The translations under genes and the position numbers were made by a program. Below, piece by piece: positions 16,306-25,311 of a DNA stretch of 64,000 nt. The DNA lies in assembly GCA_019694685.1 (NCBI GenBank), contig JAIBBM010000014.1, positions 20,167 through 84,166 on the forward strand, written 5' to 3'. Every line of letters starts with the position of its first letter. Within the stretch, counting starts at the first letter, position 1. The notes below the pieces were generated by a model. That model was not told the origin of the DNA. It saw nothing but the letters and a program-made list of their open reading frames with translations, and searched no databases. This DNA is from Leptospirales bacterium. GTDB taxonomy: Bacteria; Spirochaetota; Leptospiria; Leptospirales; Leptonemataceae.

Positions 16306-16962
16306 TTAGGCGGAGGCCACCTTTGCAATCATTTCGGATTCTATGAAATGAACGCCGGTTCCTTGCGCTTTCGCAAGGCGCACCATGGCTGCGGCCACTG
16401 TCTTTCCCGCGATTGGCTTGTAGCGCTTCATGGGTCCAAGAAATAGCGGGCCTGCAAGGAATCCGATGGCCTGTCCTACTTTTTCCCCGGGACGCATTTC
16501 TGCTCTATCTCCTGTAAGGAGGGATGGTCTGAAGACATAGACTGTGCGAAATCCAATTTGCTGGAGCGCTTCTTCCATGTCTCCTTTGACTCGATTATAG
16601 AAGATGCTCGAGTTTTTGTCTGAACCAAGAGCGGAAACAACCAGAGCAATTCGCGCACCTTTCGCAAATGCGGCGCGCGCAGAATTGATGACCAGATCAT
16701 AGTCTACCTTACGGAATGCTTCCTGGGATCCTGCCTTCTTGATCGTAGTGCCAATGCAGCAAAAATAGTACTCAGAGGCCGGAGTCTCCGATTCCAGCTT
16801 TTCTGAAAAGTCTGTGACCTTCACCTGAATGCCCGCGGGTGCATCAAACGATCTTCGCGCGAGAGCTGTGACGGGGGTGAACGCAGGATCAGCTGCGAGG
16901 AGTTTCAATACTTCGGAACCAATCAGTCCAGTTCCACCAACTACGATGCTTCCATTTGCCAT
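16306..16962 (-). CDS. NAD(P)-binding atypical SDR-family protein
   Basis: 218 residues, a single Rossmann domain. The N-terminal nucleotide loop GGTGLIGSEV (residues 8-17) is the TGxxGxxG pattern of atypical short-chain dehydrogenases. YYFCCIGTTIKKAGS, VDYDLVINSARAAF and FYNRVKGDMEEAL follow the layout of the HTATIP2/YwnB-like group, with the YxxxK-like position reading YNRVK. The substrate is unknown. Its start lies one nucleotide after the end of lgt, so the two are surely co-transcribed. Confidence 0.82.
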   Translation of the reverse strand: MANGSIVVGGTGLIGSEVLKLLAADPAFTPVTALARRSFDAPAGIQVKVTDFSEKLESETPASEYYFCCIGTTIKKAGSQEAFRKVDYDLVINSARAAFAKGARIALVVSALGSDKNSSIFYNRVKGDMEEALQQIGFRTVYVFRPSLLTGDRAEMRPGEKVGQAIGFLAGPLFLGPMKRYKPIAGKTVAAAMVRLAKAQGTGVHFIESEMIAKVASA

Positions 16963-16963
16963 A

Positions 16964-17986
16964 TTATTTCAACACCGGCTCTGGAAGTCCGGTCTGTTTC
17001 CATTTCCTTGTAAGATAGTAGAACGCGCCGGCCCCTGAGATGACCAGCAGAATCGAAATCACCTGAGCATATGTAAGCGATGCGAAAGCAACGTTTCTGT
17101 CTCCGCGAACCATTTCAATGAAGAAGCGATTGAGTCCGTAACAGATCCAGAATAAAAAGAAAGAACGCTGTCTGGCCCATTCTTGCTTCTCTGCGTACAT
17201 GATGAAGAAGTAGGCGACCAGCATGATGCCCAGTTCGTAGAGTTGTGCAGGATGAACGCGCGGATACACAGTTGGAAATGGGACAAGACCCTTTGCCGCC
17301 AGTTCAGACTGAGAGAGGAGAGCATTTGGCGGATAGAAACGAGCCAGGTCTGCTACGGAATGAACGCCTTCCGCTTGCAGATGCTGCAGAGATTGAGGAA
17401 GAGGAAGAGCGGATAACGGCACATATTGTTGGAATATGGAAGAAATCACTGCAAGCGGTTGATCGCTGTTTGCATACAGGTGATGCAGGCCATTCCACTC
17501 TGCCATCCAGTCCAGACTCTTTTCTGAGAAACTGACTGCCCATGGAAGTGTGCTTGGCAGTCCATACGCGTCCCCGTTCAAGAAACAGCTGATTCTCCCG
17601 AGCGCCAGGCACAAACAAATCGGAGTCATGAGTGATTCGCACCAGTGGTAAAAGTTTGCGCCGGTGCGCTTACAATAGAGCCACCCGCCGAACCCTGTTC
17701 CGATGGTTCCTCCAAGAATGGCAAATCCACCACCCGGGCGAAAAACAATCAGCGGATTGGCGAGAAAGTTGGTGGTATCCCAGAACATAAAATGAAAGAG
17801 TCTCGCGCAAACAAATCCAGTCAATATGGCGAATGTGTAAGCGGATACAAACCAGTCGTTGGAATAACCCGCGCGAAGAGACTTTGCTCTTTGATAGAAG
17901 AAACCCAGCACAAGAGTGGCGAAAGCCCAGTGGCCTTCATAGCCACGAAAATGAAGGCCTAGAAAATCTACGTTAATCGGAAGCAT
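16964..17986 (-). CDS. lgt: phosphatidylglycerol--prolipoprotein diacylglyceryl transferase
   Basis: 340 residues, inner membrane. Lgt transfers diacylglycerol from phosphatidylglycerol to the lipobox cysteine of prolipoproteins, the first step in lipoprotein maturation. The Lgt signature is seen as LGRISCFLNGDAYG (family pattern GRxxNFxNxExxG, here with Cys and Asp variants), and the conserved substrate-site block reads PRVHPAQLYE. Several membrane helices are clear. The protein is about 50 residues longer than the E. coli enzyme, mostly because of a loop between the signature and PRVHP (about 165-245). It lies 8 nt downstream of sufU. The final lipoprotein enzyme, Lnt, is at the other end of the window. 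Confidence 0.93.
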   Translation of the reverse strand: MLPINVDFLGLHFRGYEGHWAFATLVLGFFYQRAKSLRAGYSNDWFVSAYTFAILTGFVCARLFHFMFWDTTNFLANPLIVFRPGGGFAILGGTIGTGFGGWLYCKRTGANFYHWCESLMTPICLCLALGRISCFLNGDAYGLPSTLPWAVSFSEKSLDWMAEWNGLHHLYANSDQPLAVISSIFQQYVPLSALPLPQSLQHLQAEGVHSVADLARFYPPNALLSQSELAAKGLVPFPTVYPRVHPAQLYELGIMLVAYFFIMYAEKQEWARQRSFFLFWICYGLNRFFIEMVRGDRNVAFASLTYAQVISILLVISGAGAFYYLTRKWKQTGLPEPVLK

Positions 17987-17994
17987 GGTCCTGC

Positions 17995-18423
17995 CTATTT
18001 ATGATTGAGCGCCTGTTCGAGCGTGTTCCAGGACAGAGTGGCGCATTTTACTCTTATTGGATATCTTTGCACACCGCGCAGTGCTTCGAGTTCCTCCAGG
18101 TCTTCCGGGAAGTGGATGTCTTTTTGATCTACGAGCATAGATTTGAAATCGCGGATGATGTGCAATGCCTCAGCGATCGACTTTCCTTCCACTGCTTCCG
18201 CCATGAGCGATCCAGAGGCAGTGTGGATGCTGCATCCTTTTCCACCCAGAGCGATTTTTTCTATTTTCCCATCCTTAACGATGAGTTCCAACTCCAGTTC
18301 GTCTCCGCAGCTGCGATTGACTCCGGATTCTTTCACATTGGCGCCCACAAGCGGACCGCGATGAGAGGGCGCGCCCGCGTGCTGCAAAATTACTTCTTTG
18401 TAAAGGTCCTCGGACAGTGACAT
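17995..18423 (-). CDS. sufU: SufU-type iron-sulfur cluster assembly protein
   Basis: 142 residues, the NifU N-terminal/IscU-like fold. Three conserved cysteines are in place: C39 (NRSCGDEL), C64 (GKGCSIHTASGSLM) and C127 (RVKCATLSW), together with Asp41. The roughly 20-residue insertion between the second and third cysteines marks SufU rather than IscU. SufU accepts sulfur from the cysteine desulfurase SufS, using a zinc-bound site. No sufS, sufB or sufC lies in the window. It appears to be the first gene of the sufU-lgt-SDR operon. Confidence 0.9.
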   Translation of the reverse strand: MSLSEDLYKEVILQHAGAPSHRGPLVGANVKESGVNRSCGDELELELIVKDGKIEKIALGGKGCSIHTASGSLMAEAVEGKSIAEALHIIRDFKSMLVDQKDIHFPEDLEELEALRGVQRYPIRVKCATLSWNTLEQALNHK

Positions 18424-18495
18424 CCTACAGTTAACAAAATCTTAAGCCCGCATTCGGCAACTGATTCTCGAATGACTGATTCTCGAATGTCACAC

Positions 18496-19218
18496 TCAGG
18501 CAGAGAGTTCTCGCTCTAGCCTCCGAACGAAATCGTCTAGAATGAAGATCCTTGCGTGGTATTTATCATTGGCAGGTACAAGAGTCCAGGGGCAGCTTGC
18601 GGTTCCTGTTTTGAGGAACATTTCCTCTGCTGCCTGCTCATACTCGGGCCATTTTTCGCGATTGCGCCAGTCTTCGTCTGTAAGCTTCCAGCGCTTGAGC
18701 GGATCGTTCTGTCGCTCCGTGAATCTTCTCTTTTGCTCTTCCGGTGTAATATGGAGCCAGTATTTGAGGATGATGGCACCGGACACCGTGAGTTCTCTTT
18801 CGAACTCATTGATTTCCTGATACGCGCGAGACCATTCATCCTGCTTCGCAAAACCTTCTATGCGTTCCACGAGAACTCGTCCGTACCACGATCGATCAAA
18901 AATGCTCATGTATCCGAGCTGCGGCAAGCGCGTCCAGAATCGCCACAGGTAGTGATGCTTTCTTTCTATATCATTGGGCGCGGCAATCGAATTGACTCGA
19001 AACAGTCTCGGATCCAGGGAAGCAGTCAGCCTACGAATGGCCCCGCCTTTTCCAGCGGCGTCCCAACCTTCGAATACTACGATGATGGATCTATTTTCAT
19101 CCGCAGCCTGATGGGAAAGTAGGCGAACTTTTTCTTGAAGATCATTCAGACTTGCTTTGTACTCAGGGCGTTCCAGGGAAACTGAATTGTCCAGGTCTTT
19201 GAATCGAAGTACGCTCAC
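18496..19218 (-). CDS. PPK2-family polyphosphate kinase, catalytic subunit
   Basis: 240 residues. PPK2 enzymes use polyphosphate to phosphorylate nucleotides. Walker A is GWDAAGKGG at 51-59. The family block ERKHHYLWRFW and the lid/Walker B region FDRSWYGRVLVERI (Asp108) are complete, so it should be active. The start is GTG at 19218, overlapping the stop of the gene before it (GTGA). That gene encodes a second, decayed PPK2 domain. Together they match, as two chains, the fused two-domain class II PPK2 (polyphosphate:AMP phosphotransferase type). AMP as acceptor is inferred from this layout. Confidence 0.88.
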   Translation of the reverse strand: MSVLRFKDLDNSVSLERPEYKASLNDLQEKVRLLSHQAADENRSIIVVFEGWDAAGKGGAIRRLTASLDPRLFRVNSIAAPNDIERKHHYLWRFWTRLPQLGYMSIFDRSWYGRVLVERIEGFAKQDEWSRAYQEINEFERELTVSGAIILKYWLHITPEEQKRRFTERQNDPLKRWKLTDEDWRNREKWPEYEQAAEEMFLKTGTASCPWTLVPANDKYHARIFILDDFVRRLERELSA

Positions 19219-19967
19219 GCAAATTCCTCCGTTCTTTTCATCTGGCCCATGACGGCTGCGGAATCTACCCCAAGGCGTGCTTCGAGAGATTTTACCATTG
19301 TGTTCATGATTGTAAAGTATGTGTAGTATTTGTTTTCCGCGGCTATGATGTTCCAGGGAGAGACACCGGCATCCGTCTTGTCCAGGATTCTTTCGTAGTG
19401 TTCCATGTATTCCGCATAACGGTCGTTTTGCTTTGCGTCTCCGCGTGCGACAATCCAGCTCAGCCCCTGCTTTTTGGCTCGTTTCATTCTGGATTTCTGT
19501 GTGTCGCGAGAAATGTTTAGAAAGAATTTGAAAATTGTGTAATTGTCCGCGCAGATTGTTCTTTCAAAATTGGAAATAGATTCCAGGTTCTCGGAGAAGA
19601 CTTGTTTAGAATCTTTACCTTTCACGTGTCTATCCACCGCGCGACTGTACCAGGATCCAATCAGGAATTGCGCTTTTCCGTAGTAAGGGAGGCTCTGCCA
19701 GTACGGATACATGAACGGATAGCCGCTATTGCCTCTCCCTTCTGTGTAGACGATGAACTTTCGCGGGTCCAACCGCACAGTCATTGTTTTGAGAGCATCT
19801 CCCTTGCCGCTGGCGGCCCAGCCCTCCAGGATTGTCAGACAGGATAGTCCGCGATTGGCGCATTCATTGAATAGAATATAGAGTCTTTCTTGCAGATCTT
19901 TTTCTGCCGCATCGTAGGAATCTTTTTCTAGCTCTGGTCCGGTTTCGTAGTCGCGCAGGCGAATCAT
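19215..19967 (-). CDS. PPK2-like protein, probably the non-catalytic partner
   Basis: 250 residues from the ATG at 19967, whose product (MIRLRDYETGPELEKDSYDA) matches the N-terminus of its downstream paralogue. A TTG at 20030 has no ribosome-binding site. The Walker A loop survives (GWAASGKGD, 49-57), but the Asp of the FDRSWYGR motif is lost (LIGSWYSRA, Ile103 at that place), and the ExxHxYLWR block is replaced by NSGYPFMYPYW. In fused class II PPK2 proteins the first domain is likewise catalytically defective. I infer that this chain pairs with the product of the next gene, to which it is translationally coupled. Confidence 0.82.
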   Translation of the reverse strand: MIRLRDYETGPELEKDSYDAAEKDLQERLYILFNECANRGLSCLTILEGWAASGKGDALKTMTVRLDPRKFIVYTEGRGNSGYPFMYPYWQSLPYYGKAQFLIGSWYSRAVDRHVKGKDSKQVFSENLESISNFERTICADNYTIFKFFLNISRDTQKSRMKRAKKQGLSWIVARGDAKQNDRYAEYMEHYERILDKTDAGVSPWNIIAAENKYYTYFTIMNTMVKSLEARLGVDSAAVMGQMKRTEEFA

Positions 19968-20092
19968 GACCGAGAATTGATGGTCCGGGGAATATCTGTC
20001 AAACACAAAGGCCGCGAATTCGAGACTCAAAAGTACTGGATTTTAAAGGGCGCTTTCCGACCATATGGTTAGAAGAGAATTCTGAATCAAAC

Positions 20093-21034
20093 ATGAGAAT
20101 ACCTGAAGCACCCGGGCGAAAGTCACGAGCGTTGATTGTGGAAGGCGGAGGAATGAGAGGTTCTTTCGCAGGCGGCGTTCTTGCGTCTATGAGCAGAATT
20201 TATCCTGCATCCAACTTCGATATCGTAGTAGGAGTATCCGCAGGAAGTTGCTCTGCGGCGTATTATGTAGCATCCACTCCCGCGGAGCGCCTGGTGGAGT
20301 TCTGTCTGGACGTATGGAGATATGAGCTTACCGGAAGCAAATTCATTTCTTACTGGAACGTGCTCAAAGGTAAGACCATTCTAAATCAAGAATACTTGAT
20401 CGATTATTTATTTGGAAAAAAGTATCCCATTCCAAAAGGAAGAATGGATGAACCGGACGTGACACCCTGTTATGTGACAGTCACCAATCTTCATACGTTC
20501 TTACCTGAATACGTTCGCGCTACGAGTTCGAATTTGCTGAGCCTGCTAAAGGCTGCCACTTCTCTTCCCATTGCAACACGTGGTAGAAAGAGATTGGGGG
20601 AACATGAATACACGGACGGCGCGGTTCTTGATCCAATGCCCATCGAAGCAGTGATGGAAGCGGGCTACAAAGACATCACGGTTGTATTGAATCATCCAAG
20701 AAGCCATCGTTCGGATCCTGTAGGAAAAATGCTCAGCTGGTTATCTTTTCCTGGAAACAAAACAATCAGACAGATGATTTCGCGCGAGCATCACATTCGC
20801 TTCAATCGCGCCTTTGATTTGATCAATCATCCGCCTACAGGATTCAAAGTGAACATTGTGGATCCGGACAAACCAGTCGCGGCGGGTCTTGTGACTCGCG
20901 ACATGGGAAGATTGAATCGTACCGTGGATCATGGCATTGAAACGGGCCTCCGTTATTTTTCAGAGTTGCAGAAATCACGCGTCTTCGCGCGGTTTCGCGA
21001 TTTCTTTACACGCTCTTCATCAGGCTCAAGGTGA
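20093..21034 (+). CDS. patatin-like phospholipase
   Basis: 313 residues. The patatin motifs are intact: the oxyanion loop EGGGMRGSFAGGVL (residues 17-30), the nucleophile elbow GVSAGSCSA (Ser near 49) and the dyad aspartate in DGAVLDPMP (near 180). Patatins are Ser-Asp lipid acyl hydrolases. There is no signal peptide, so it should act in the cytoplasm or at the inner membrane. The sequence resembles the YjjU-type group. Its stop overlaps the GTG start of a second patatin, so the two are coupled. Confidence 0.9.
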   Translation: MRIPEAPGRKSRALIVEGGGMRGSFAGGVLASMSRIYPASNFDIVVGVSAGSCSAAYYVASTPAERLVEFCLDVWRYELTGSKFISYWNVLKGKTILNQEYLIDYLFGKKYPIPKGRMDEPDVTPCYVTVTNLHTFLPEYVRATSSNLLSLLKAATSLPIATRGRKRLGEHEYTDGAVLDPMPIEAVMEAGYKDITVVLNHPRSHRSDPVGKMLSWLSFPGNKTIRQMISREHHIRFNRAFDLINHPPTGFKVNIVDPDKPVAAGLVTRDMGRLNRTVDHGIETGLRYFSELQKSRVFARFRDFFTRSSSGSR

Positions 21035-21852
21035 GATTGTTCGGAAACTGGAAGTTTGGACGCAGACCGCGCATTGGCGTGGCCCTTGGTTCTGGCGCTG
21101 CCCGCGGTTGGGCGCACATCGGTGTTTTGCGTTGTCTTGAGATGAATCGCATTCCTGTGGACGTCGTGGCTGGTTGTTCTGCGGGTGCGGTGATTGGCGC
21201 TTTTTACGCTGCGCGCGCCATGACCCAGGTCGAAAAGTTCGCGCTGATGTACAAGGGAGTGCGCGATACATTCAAGTATCTGGACTTTTCTCCACGAAGC
21301 GGTGGACTCGTACAAGGAAAGAATTTTATTAAGTTCCTGGAAGAGCATCTTCCTGTGCGAAATTTTTCAGAGCTCAAGATGCCGTTTGGTGTTGTTGCAA
21401 CGGATCTAGTTCACATGGAAGAGGTTCATATTTCAGACGGTCCACTTCTTCCAGCGATTCGTGCGTCTGTTGCAGTCCCAGGATTTCTATCCCCCCTTGA
21501 ATCACGGAGCCCCGCCGGAGAAGTGCGACAGCTTGTAGATGGAGGTCTTCTGAATCCGGTGCCAGTCTCGCTCTGCAGAAAACTGGGTGCGGACATTGTG
21601 ATTGCTGTGGACTTGAATTCTGAGAAGTTTCACGAGCCTGCGAAGTCGATGACGGACATCATGGCTCGTTCCATTGACGCCATGCGCGAAGTGCATAAGA
21701 GAAACAATTTCAACTTTTATCCGGCAGATGTCCTGGTGGAGCCGCACATGCCTGAATTTGGATTCTTTGATTATCACAGAACCCAGGAAGCCATTGACAT
21801 TGGATCAAAAGCAGCGGAAGAAAAGCTCGATCGAATCAAGCGATTGCTGTAG
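21031..21852 (+). CDS. patatin-like phospholipase, RssA/NTE type
   Basis: 273 residues from the GTG at 21031 (GTGA overlap with the first patatin). Motifs: GSGAARGWAHIGVL (oxyanion loop), AGCSAGAVIGAFYA (nucleophile Ser, near residue 50) and DGGLLNPVP (dyad Asp). It is of the RssA/NTE branch of the family, distinct from its neighbour. It lacks a signal peptide. The 3' end overlaps the convergent dus gene by 17 nt. Lysophospholipase activity is inferred from the family. Confidence 0.9.
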   Translation: MRLFGNWKFGRRPRIGVALGSGAARGWAHIGVLRCLEMNRIPVDVVAGCSAGAVIGAFYAARAMTQVEKFALMYKGVRDTFKYLDFSPRSGGLVQGKNFIKFLEEHLPVRNFSELKMPFGVVATDLVHMEEVHISDGPLLPAIRASVAVPGFLSPLESRSPAGEVRQLVDGGLLNPVPVSLCRKLGADIVIAVDLNSEKFHEPAKSMTDIMARSIDAMREVHKRNNFNFYPADVLVEPHMPEFGFFDYHRTQEAIDIGSKAAEEKLDRIKRLL

Positions 21853-22807
21853 CTTCCAGTTTCTCCGCTTGCGCGCATTCTTCCAGTCGATCCAAAAACT
21901 CTGATGGCGTTTCGCACGATAGTAGAGCCAGCCGTTCGTGCTGCGGGAACTCCGCCGCATAACGGGTCGCATGTTTCCTAAATAGAATGACTGCGTGATC
22001 GCCATAGAAAGTAAGCATGTCCAGAAAATGTTCTTTGATCACAGATGTGATCTGTTCGCGCGGAAGAGCAGATCGCCTTATCCCTGAAAAGATCCAGGGA
22101 TTTCCCATGGCCGCTCTTCCCACCAGCACTCCGTCTACTCCAAACTGAGCTATACGATTTTCTGCATCGAGGCGCGAAGACACATCACCGGACCCAATTA
22201 CAGGAATGCGAACCATTGATTTTACTTCCGCGATTGCATCCCAGTCTGCGATCCCACCGTATCCTTCTTCGCGCGTGCGACCGTGAACAGAAATCATGCT
22301 TGCCCCGCTGTCTTCAATCATGAGAGCAATGTCTCTGTAGTTGCGCGAAAATCCATCCCAACCAATTCTCATTTTCGCACTCACTGGAATTTCTGGGCCC
22401 GCAATTCGAACAAGAGAGCGAATCATGGCAGATGCAAGTTCAGGAGTACGAAGGAGCCCTGCTCCTGATCCGTTGAGTGCAACTTCACGAGCCGAGCATC
22501 CCATGTTCAGGTCGATCACATCAGGACGTCTTTCTAGAACGGCAATCGCTGCTTCTTCGATGGAACGCAGTTTATTTCCGAAGATCTGGAGAATGACCGG
22601 TCTTTCCATCTCTTCGAATCGGAGCATGTCCAGGGCCCATGGTCTTCCTGCTGCGATGGAATTCGCGGGAACAAATTCTGAGAACGACAGAGCGGAGCCC
22701 ATTCTTCTGCAAATTTTGCGAAATGGACTGTCCGAGAAATTCGCCATAGGCGAAAGGATCATCCGACCGTAAATGGGGACTCGACCTATGTGAAAGGACG
22801 GCTGCAC
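21836..22807 (-). CDS. dus: tRNA-dihydrouridine synthase
   Basis: 323 residues, an FMN-dependent TIM barrel that reduces uridine in tRNA. The start MILSPMANFSDSPFRKICRR matches the Dus N-terminal motif (LAPMxGxTDxPFR) with Asn for Gly. The catalytic cysteine is in LNMGCSAREVALNGSGAGLL, and the FMN phosphate site is in VHGRTREEGYGGIADW and IPVIGSGDV. The overall pattern is closest to DusB, but the sub-type is not certain. It is divergent from the 98-residue protein at 22829. Confidence 0.92.
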   Translation of the reverse strand: MQPSFHIGRVPIYGRMILSPMANFSDSPFRKICRRMGSALSFSEFVPANSIAAGRPWALDMLRFEEMERPVILQIFGNKLRSIEEAAIAVLERRPDVIDLNMGCSAREVALNGSGAGLLRTPELASAMIRSLVRIAGPEIPVSAKMRIGWDGFSRNYRDIALMIEDSGASMISVHGRTREEGYGGIADWDAIAEVKSMVRIPVIGSGDVSSRLDAENRIAQFGVDGVLVGRAAMGNPWIFSGIRRSALPREQITSVIKEHFLDMLTFYGDHAVILFRKHATRYAAEFPQHERLALLSCETPSEFLDRLEECAQAEKLEATAIA

Positions 22808-22828
22808 CGGCTAAGAATCAGTTGAGCC

Positions 22829-23125
22829 ATGCGGGCGGCCAATGTTTTTCGGTATGTGCTTCCCATTCAATCGAGCGGTCACCTCAGCGGTGCGATAGTG
22901 ACATGGATGCTGGACCGAAACCGAATTGAGTTTACGTTTGACGAGTTCAGAGAAATGACCGCAGCGATTCATTCCGGCGGTTTGTTTAAGTACCTGGCGG
23001 GGGAACGTCCAGCTCTCCTCTCTCAGCTCACTTCGATCGTGCGAGACAAAGTGCCGGATATAGAAGAGGTGGAGATGGAATTTGTTCTGGAGCAGGCATT
23101 GTTGAACCTTCAGTCGCGTCTGTGA
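22829..23125 (+). CDS. hypothetical protein
   Basis: 98 residues with no family I recognise. It starts 21 nt from the divergent dus gene. The composition looks like a real small soluble protein: a short strand region (ANVFRYVLPIQSSGHLSG), then helices including an acidic one near the C-terminus (DKVPDIEEVEMEFVLEQALLNL). No signal peptide or cysteine is present. The histidine kinase follows 59 nt later on the same strand. Confidence 0.6.
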   Translation: MRAANVFRYVLPIQSSGHLSGAIVTWMLDRNRIEFTFDEFREMTAAIHSGGLFKYLAGERPALLSQLTSIVRDKVPDIEEVEMEFVLEQALLNLQSRL

Positions 23126-23184
23126 TTCTCTCCGGCGATTTCTTTTGTTGTTGTCATTGAATCAGAAATTGCCCGGGATCGCCC

Positions 23185-24690
23185 ATGGGAGAGACGAATG
23201 CGCAGTTTCGCCAGATACTTGATGTTTCTCCTATTCCCTTCGCTCTGAATGATGAAAATCAAAACATAACATATTTGAACCGGGCTTTTACACGCACGTT
23301 TGGTTATGATTTAACGGACATCCCTACTCTCGCAGAATGGTGGCCTCGCGCTTACCCGGAGCCGGCTTATCGCGAACGGGTGATGAAGTCCTGGCAGGAG
23401 AGAATGGAGAAAGCGACCAGAGAAGGCACGCAATTTGAAGCCCTGGAATTGACGATTCGCTGCAAAGATGGTTCAGATCGGATTGTAATCGTGAGCGCGG
23501 TTTCTCCTGGAGATGCGCCTGAAGGTGTGTATGCGGTCATGCTCTACGACATCACCGAAAGAATGAACCTGCTGGCCGCAGCCCAGCGCGCGGATCGCCT
23601 CAATTCACTTGGTGTTCTTGCAGGCGGAATCGCCCACGATTTTAATAATCTCCTTTCTTCTATTTTTGGATACATGGAGCTCGCGCGGGGTGCCACTACA
23701 GAGAGCCGCGTTATTGAATATCTCGATCGCGGTCTGTCCGCGTTTTCGAGAGCGCGAGGACTCGCTCAACAGCTTCTCACATTCGCACGCGGCGGAGATC
23801 CTGTCATGCAATCGGGCAATCTCGGGACACTCCTTTCGGAAACGTGCGAATTTGTTCTGGCCGGATCCAATGTTCACTATCAGTGCCACGTAGCAGACGA
23901 TTTGTGGCCTTGCAATTTCGATACCGGTCAGATGAACCAGGTTTTTTCTAACCTGTTGATCAATGCACGTCAGGCAATGCCGGACGGAGGAAACATAGGG
24001 GCAGTCGCTTCGAATCGTTCTCTGAATGAAACTTCTGTTCACCCGGCAGGGCCATACGTCGAGATTCAGATTTCAGACAGCGGACGCGGAATTCCAGCGG
24101 AGCAAATTTCGCACATCTTTGATCCATTCTATAGCACTCGCCCAGGAGGTACAGGGCTGGGCCTTGCCACTTGCTTTTCCATCATTCAGAAACATGCAGG
24201 ATTCATCGATGTAGAATCCACTCCCGGCAAAGGAGCAACGTTTCGTATTTTGATTCCTGTTGCAAAGTCAGGGAATTCGCGCGGAGCAAGTTTCGCCAAA
24301 CACAGCGCAGGTGAACAAAGACTTCTGGTTATGGATGACGAAGAACTCATTCGTGCAGTGTCTCAGGATCTCTTTGCCTCTGCAGGATTTTCCGTTCAGG
24401 TAGCGGCTCACGGTGAAGAAGCACTCATTTTGTGCGATGAAGCGGCCAGGAGCGGCAGACCTTTTCATGCTGCGATTCTGGATTTGACGGTTCCTGGACA
24501 CATGGGTGGAAAGGATCTTGCCAGACTACTCAGGAAGGATCACCCGGAAATTGCATTGTTTGCGTCCAGTGGCTATTCAGAAGATCCAGTAATGACGGCC
24601 CCCGCAGAATACGGATTCGTCGCCAGCATTCGAAAGCCATATCTGATTGCGGATGCAGCGCAGCTGGTTCGCCAGGTTCTTCGCACTTAG
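23185..24690 (+). CDS. hybrid sensor histidine kinase (PAS-HisKA-HATPase-receiver)
   Basis: 501 residues, soluble. A PAS domain covers about 8-125 (NITYLNRAFTRTFGYDLTDI). The phospho-acceptor is H151 in AHDFNNLLSSIFGYMELA, the type found in NtrB-like and CckA-like kinases. ATP-binding boxes are NQVFSNLLINARQAM (N), ISDSGRGIP (G1), FDPFYS (F) and GGTGLGLA (G2). A receiver domain fills about 375-501, with the phosphorylated aspartate D433 in ILDLTVPGHMGG and Lys near 484 (IRKPY). No membrane segment is present, so the signal is cytoplasmic. An output regulator is not encoded next to it, and the Rrf2 gene downstream is not of that type. Confidence 0.92.
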   Translation: MGETNAQFRQILDVSPIPFALNDENQNITYLNRAFTRTFGYDLTDIPTLAEWWPRAYPEPAYRERVMKSWQERMEKATREGTQFEALELTIRCKDGSDRIVIVSAVSPGDAPEGVYAVMLYDITERMNLLAAAQRADRLNSLGVLAGGIAHDFNNLLSSIFGYMELARGATTESRVIEYLDRGLSAFSRARGLAQQLLTFARGGDPVMQSGNLGTLLSETCEFVLAGSNVHYQCHVADDLWPCNFDTGQMNQVFSNLLINARQAMPDGGNIGAVASNRSLNETSVHPAGPYVEIQISDSGRGIPAEQISHIFDPFYSTRPGGTGLGLATCFSIIQKHAGFIDVESTPGKGATFRILIPVAKSGNSRGASFAKHSAGEQRLLVMDDEELIRAVSQDLFASAGFSVQVAAHGEEALILCDEAARSGRPFHAAILDLTVPGHMGGKDLARLLRKDHPEIALFASSGYSEDPVMTAPAEYGFVASIRKPYLIADAAQLVRQVLRT

Positions 24691-24748
24691 CGTTGGCTTG
24701 ACGAAGAGCGGCAGTGGTGCAAATAACGATCTAAAGGATCGTAGATTC

Positions 24749-25216
24749 ATGAAGCTTTCTAAAAAAACAGACTATGCGCTGCGTGCCATCTTTACTCTCG
24801 TAGAGCAGCATGCGACCGGGGAACCGGTTTCCATTTCCGATCTAGCGCAAGCCAATCGCATACCAAAGAGATTTCTCGAGCACATCATGCTGGATATGAA
24901 ATCGCAAGGATGGGTGTCGAGCACTGCAGGGAAGTACGGAGGATATCGACTCGCAAAACATCCATCGCAGATCACGATGGGAGAAATCGTTCGTTATTTT
25001 GACGGAATTCTCGCGCCCATTGGTTGCGTTTCCATCGCTCGTTATGAACCATGCAAGCAGGAACGCGTGTGTCGCTTTCGTCGTCTTCTGCTGAATGTGC
25101 GAAACGCCGTCGCAGGAATGATGGATCGTGCGACGCTTGAATCTGTGTTCGCAGAAGGAATCGTCACGCAGAAAGAAGTGATGCACGTGTCTTTGATGGG
25201 CGGAGATGGAATCTGA
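24749..25216 (+). CDS. Rrf2-family transcriptional regulator, probably Fe-S-binding
   Basis: 155 residues from the ATG at 24749, preceded by AAGGAT. An upstream frame inside the kinase gene is rejected. The winged-helix N-terminus is typical (KLSKKTDYALRAIFTLVEQ, SISDLAQANRIPKRFLEHIM). Three cysteines, C93, C102 and C108, lie where Rrf2 regulators such as IscR and NsrR bind an iron-sulfur cluster, although the spacing (8 and 5 residues between them) differs a little from IscR. It may sense oxidative or nitrosative stress or cluster status. Targets are unknown. The Suf-type gene sufU is about 6 kb away and not adjacent. Confidence 0.88.
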   Translation: MKLSKKTDYALRAIFTLVEQHATGEPVSISDLAQANRIPKRFLEHIMLDMKSQGWVSSTAGKYGGYRLAKHPSQITMGEIVRYFDGILAPIGCVSIARYEPCKQERVCRFRRLLLNVRNAVAGMMDRATLESVFAEGIVTQKEVMHVSLMGGDGI

Positions 25217-25311
25217 CTCAGGACTTGAGCATGCTGATTCGTCATATCGCAGAGCAATGGTAAGGCGTTAAACATTTGACCTGAAGCGGTCTGCGAAAAT
25301 TCTATCTTCGC

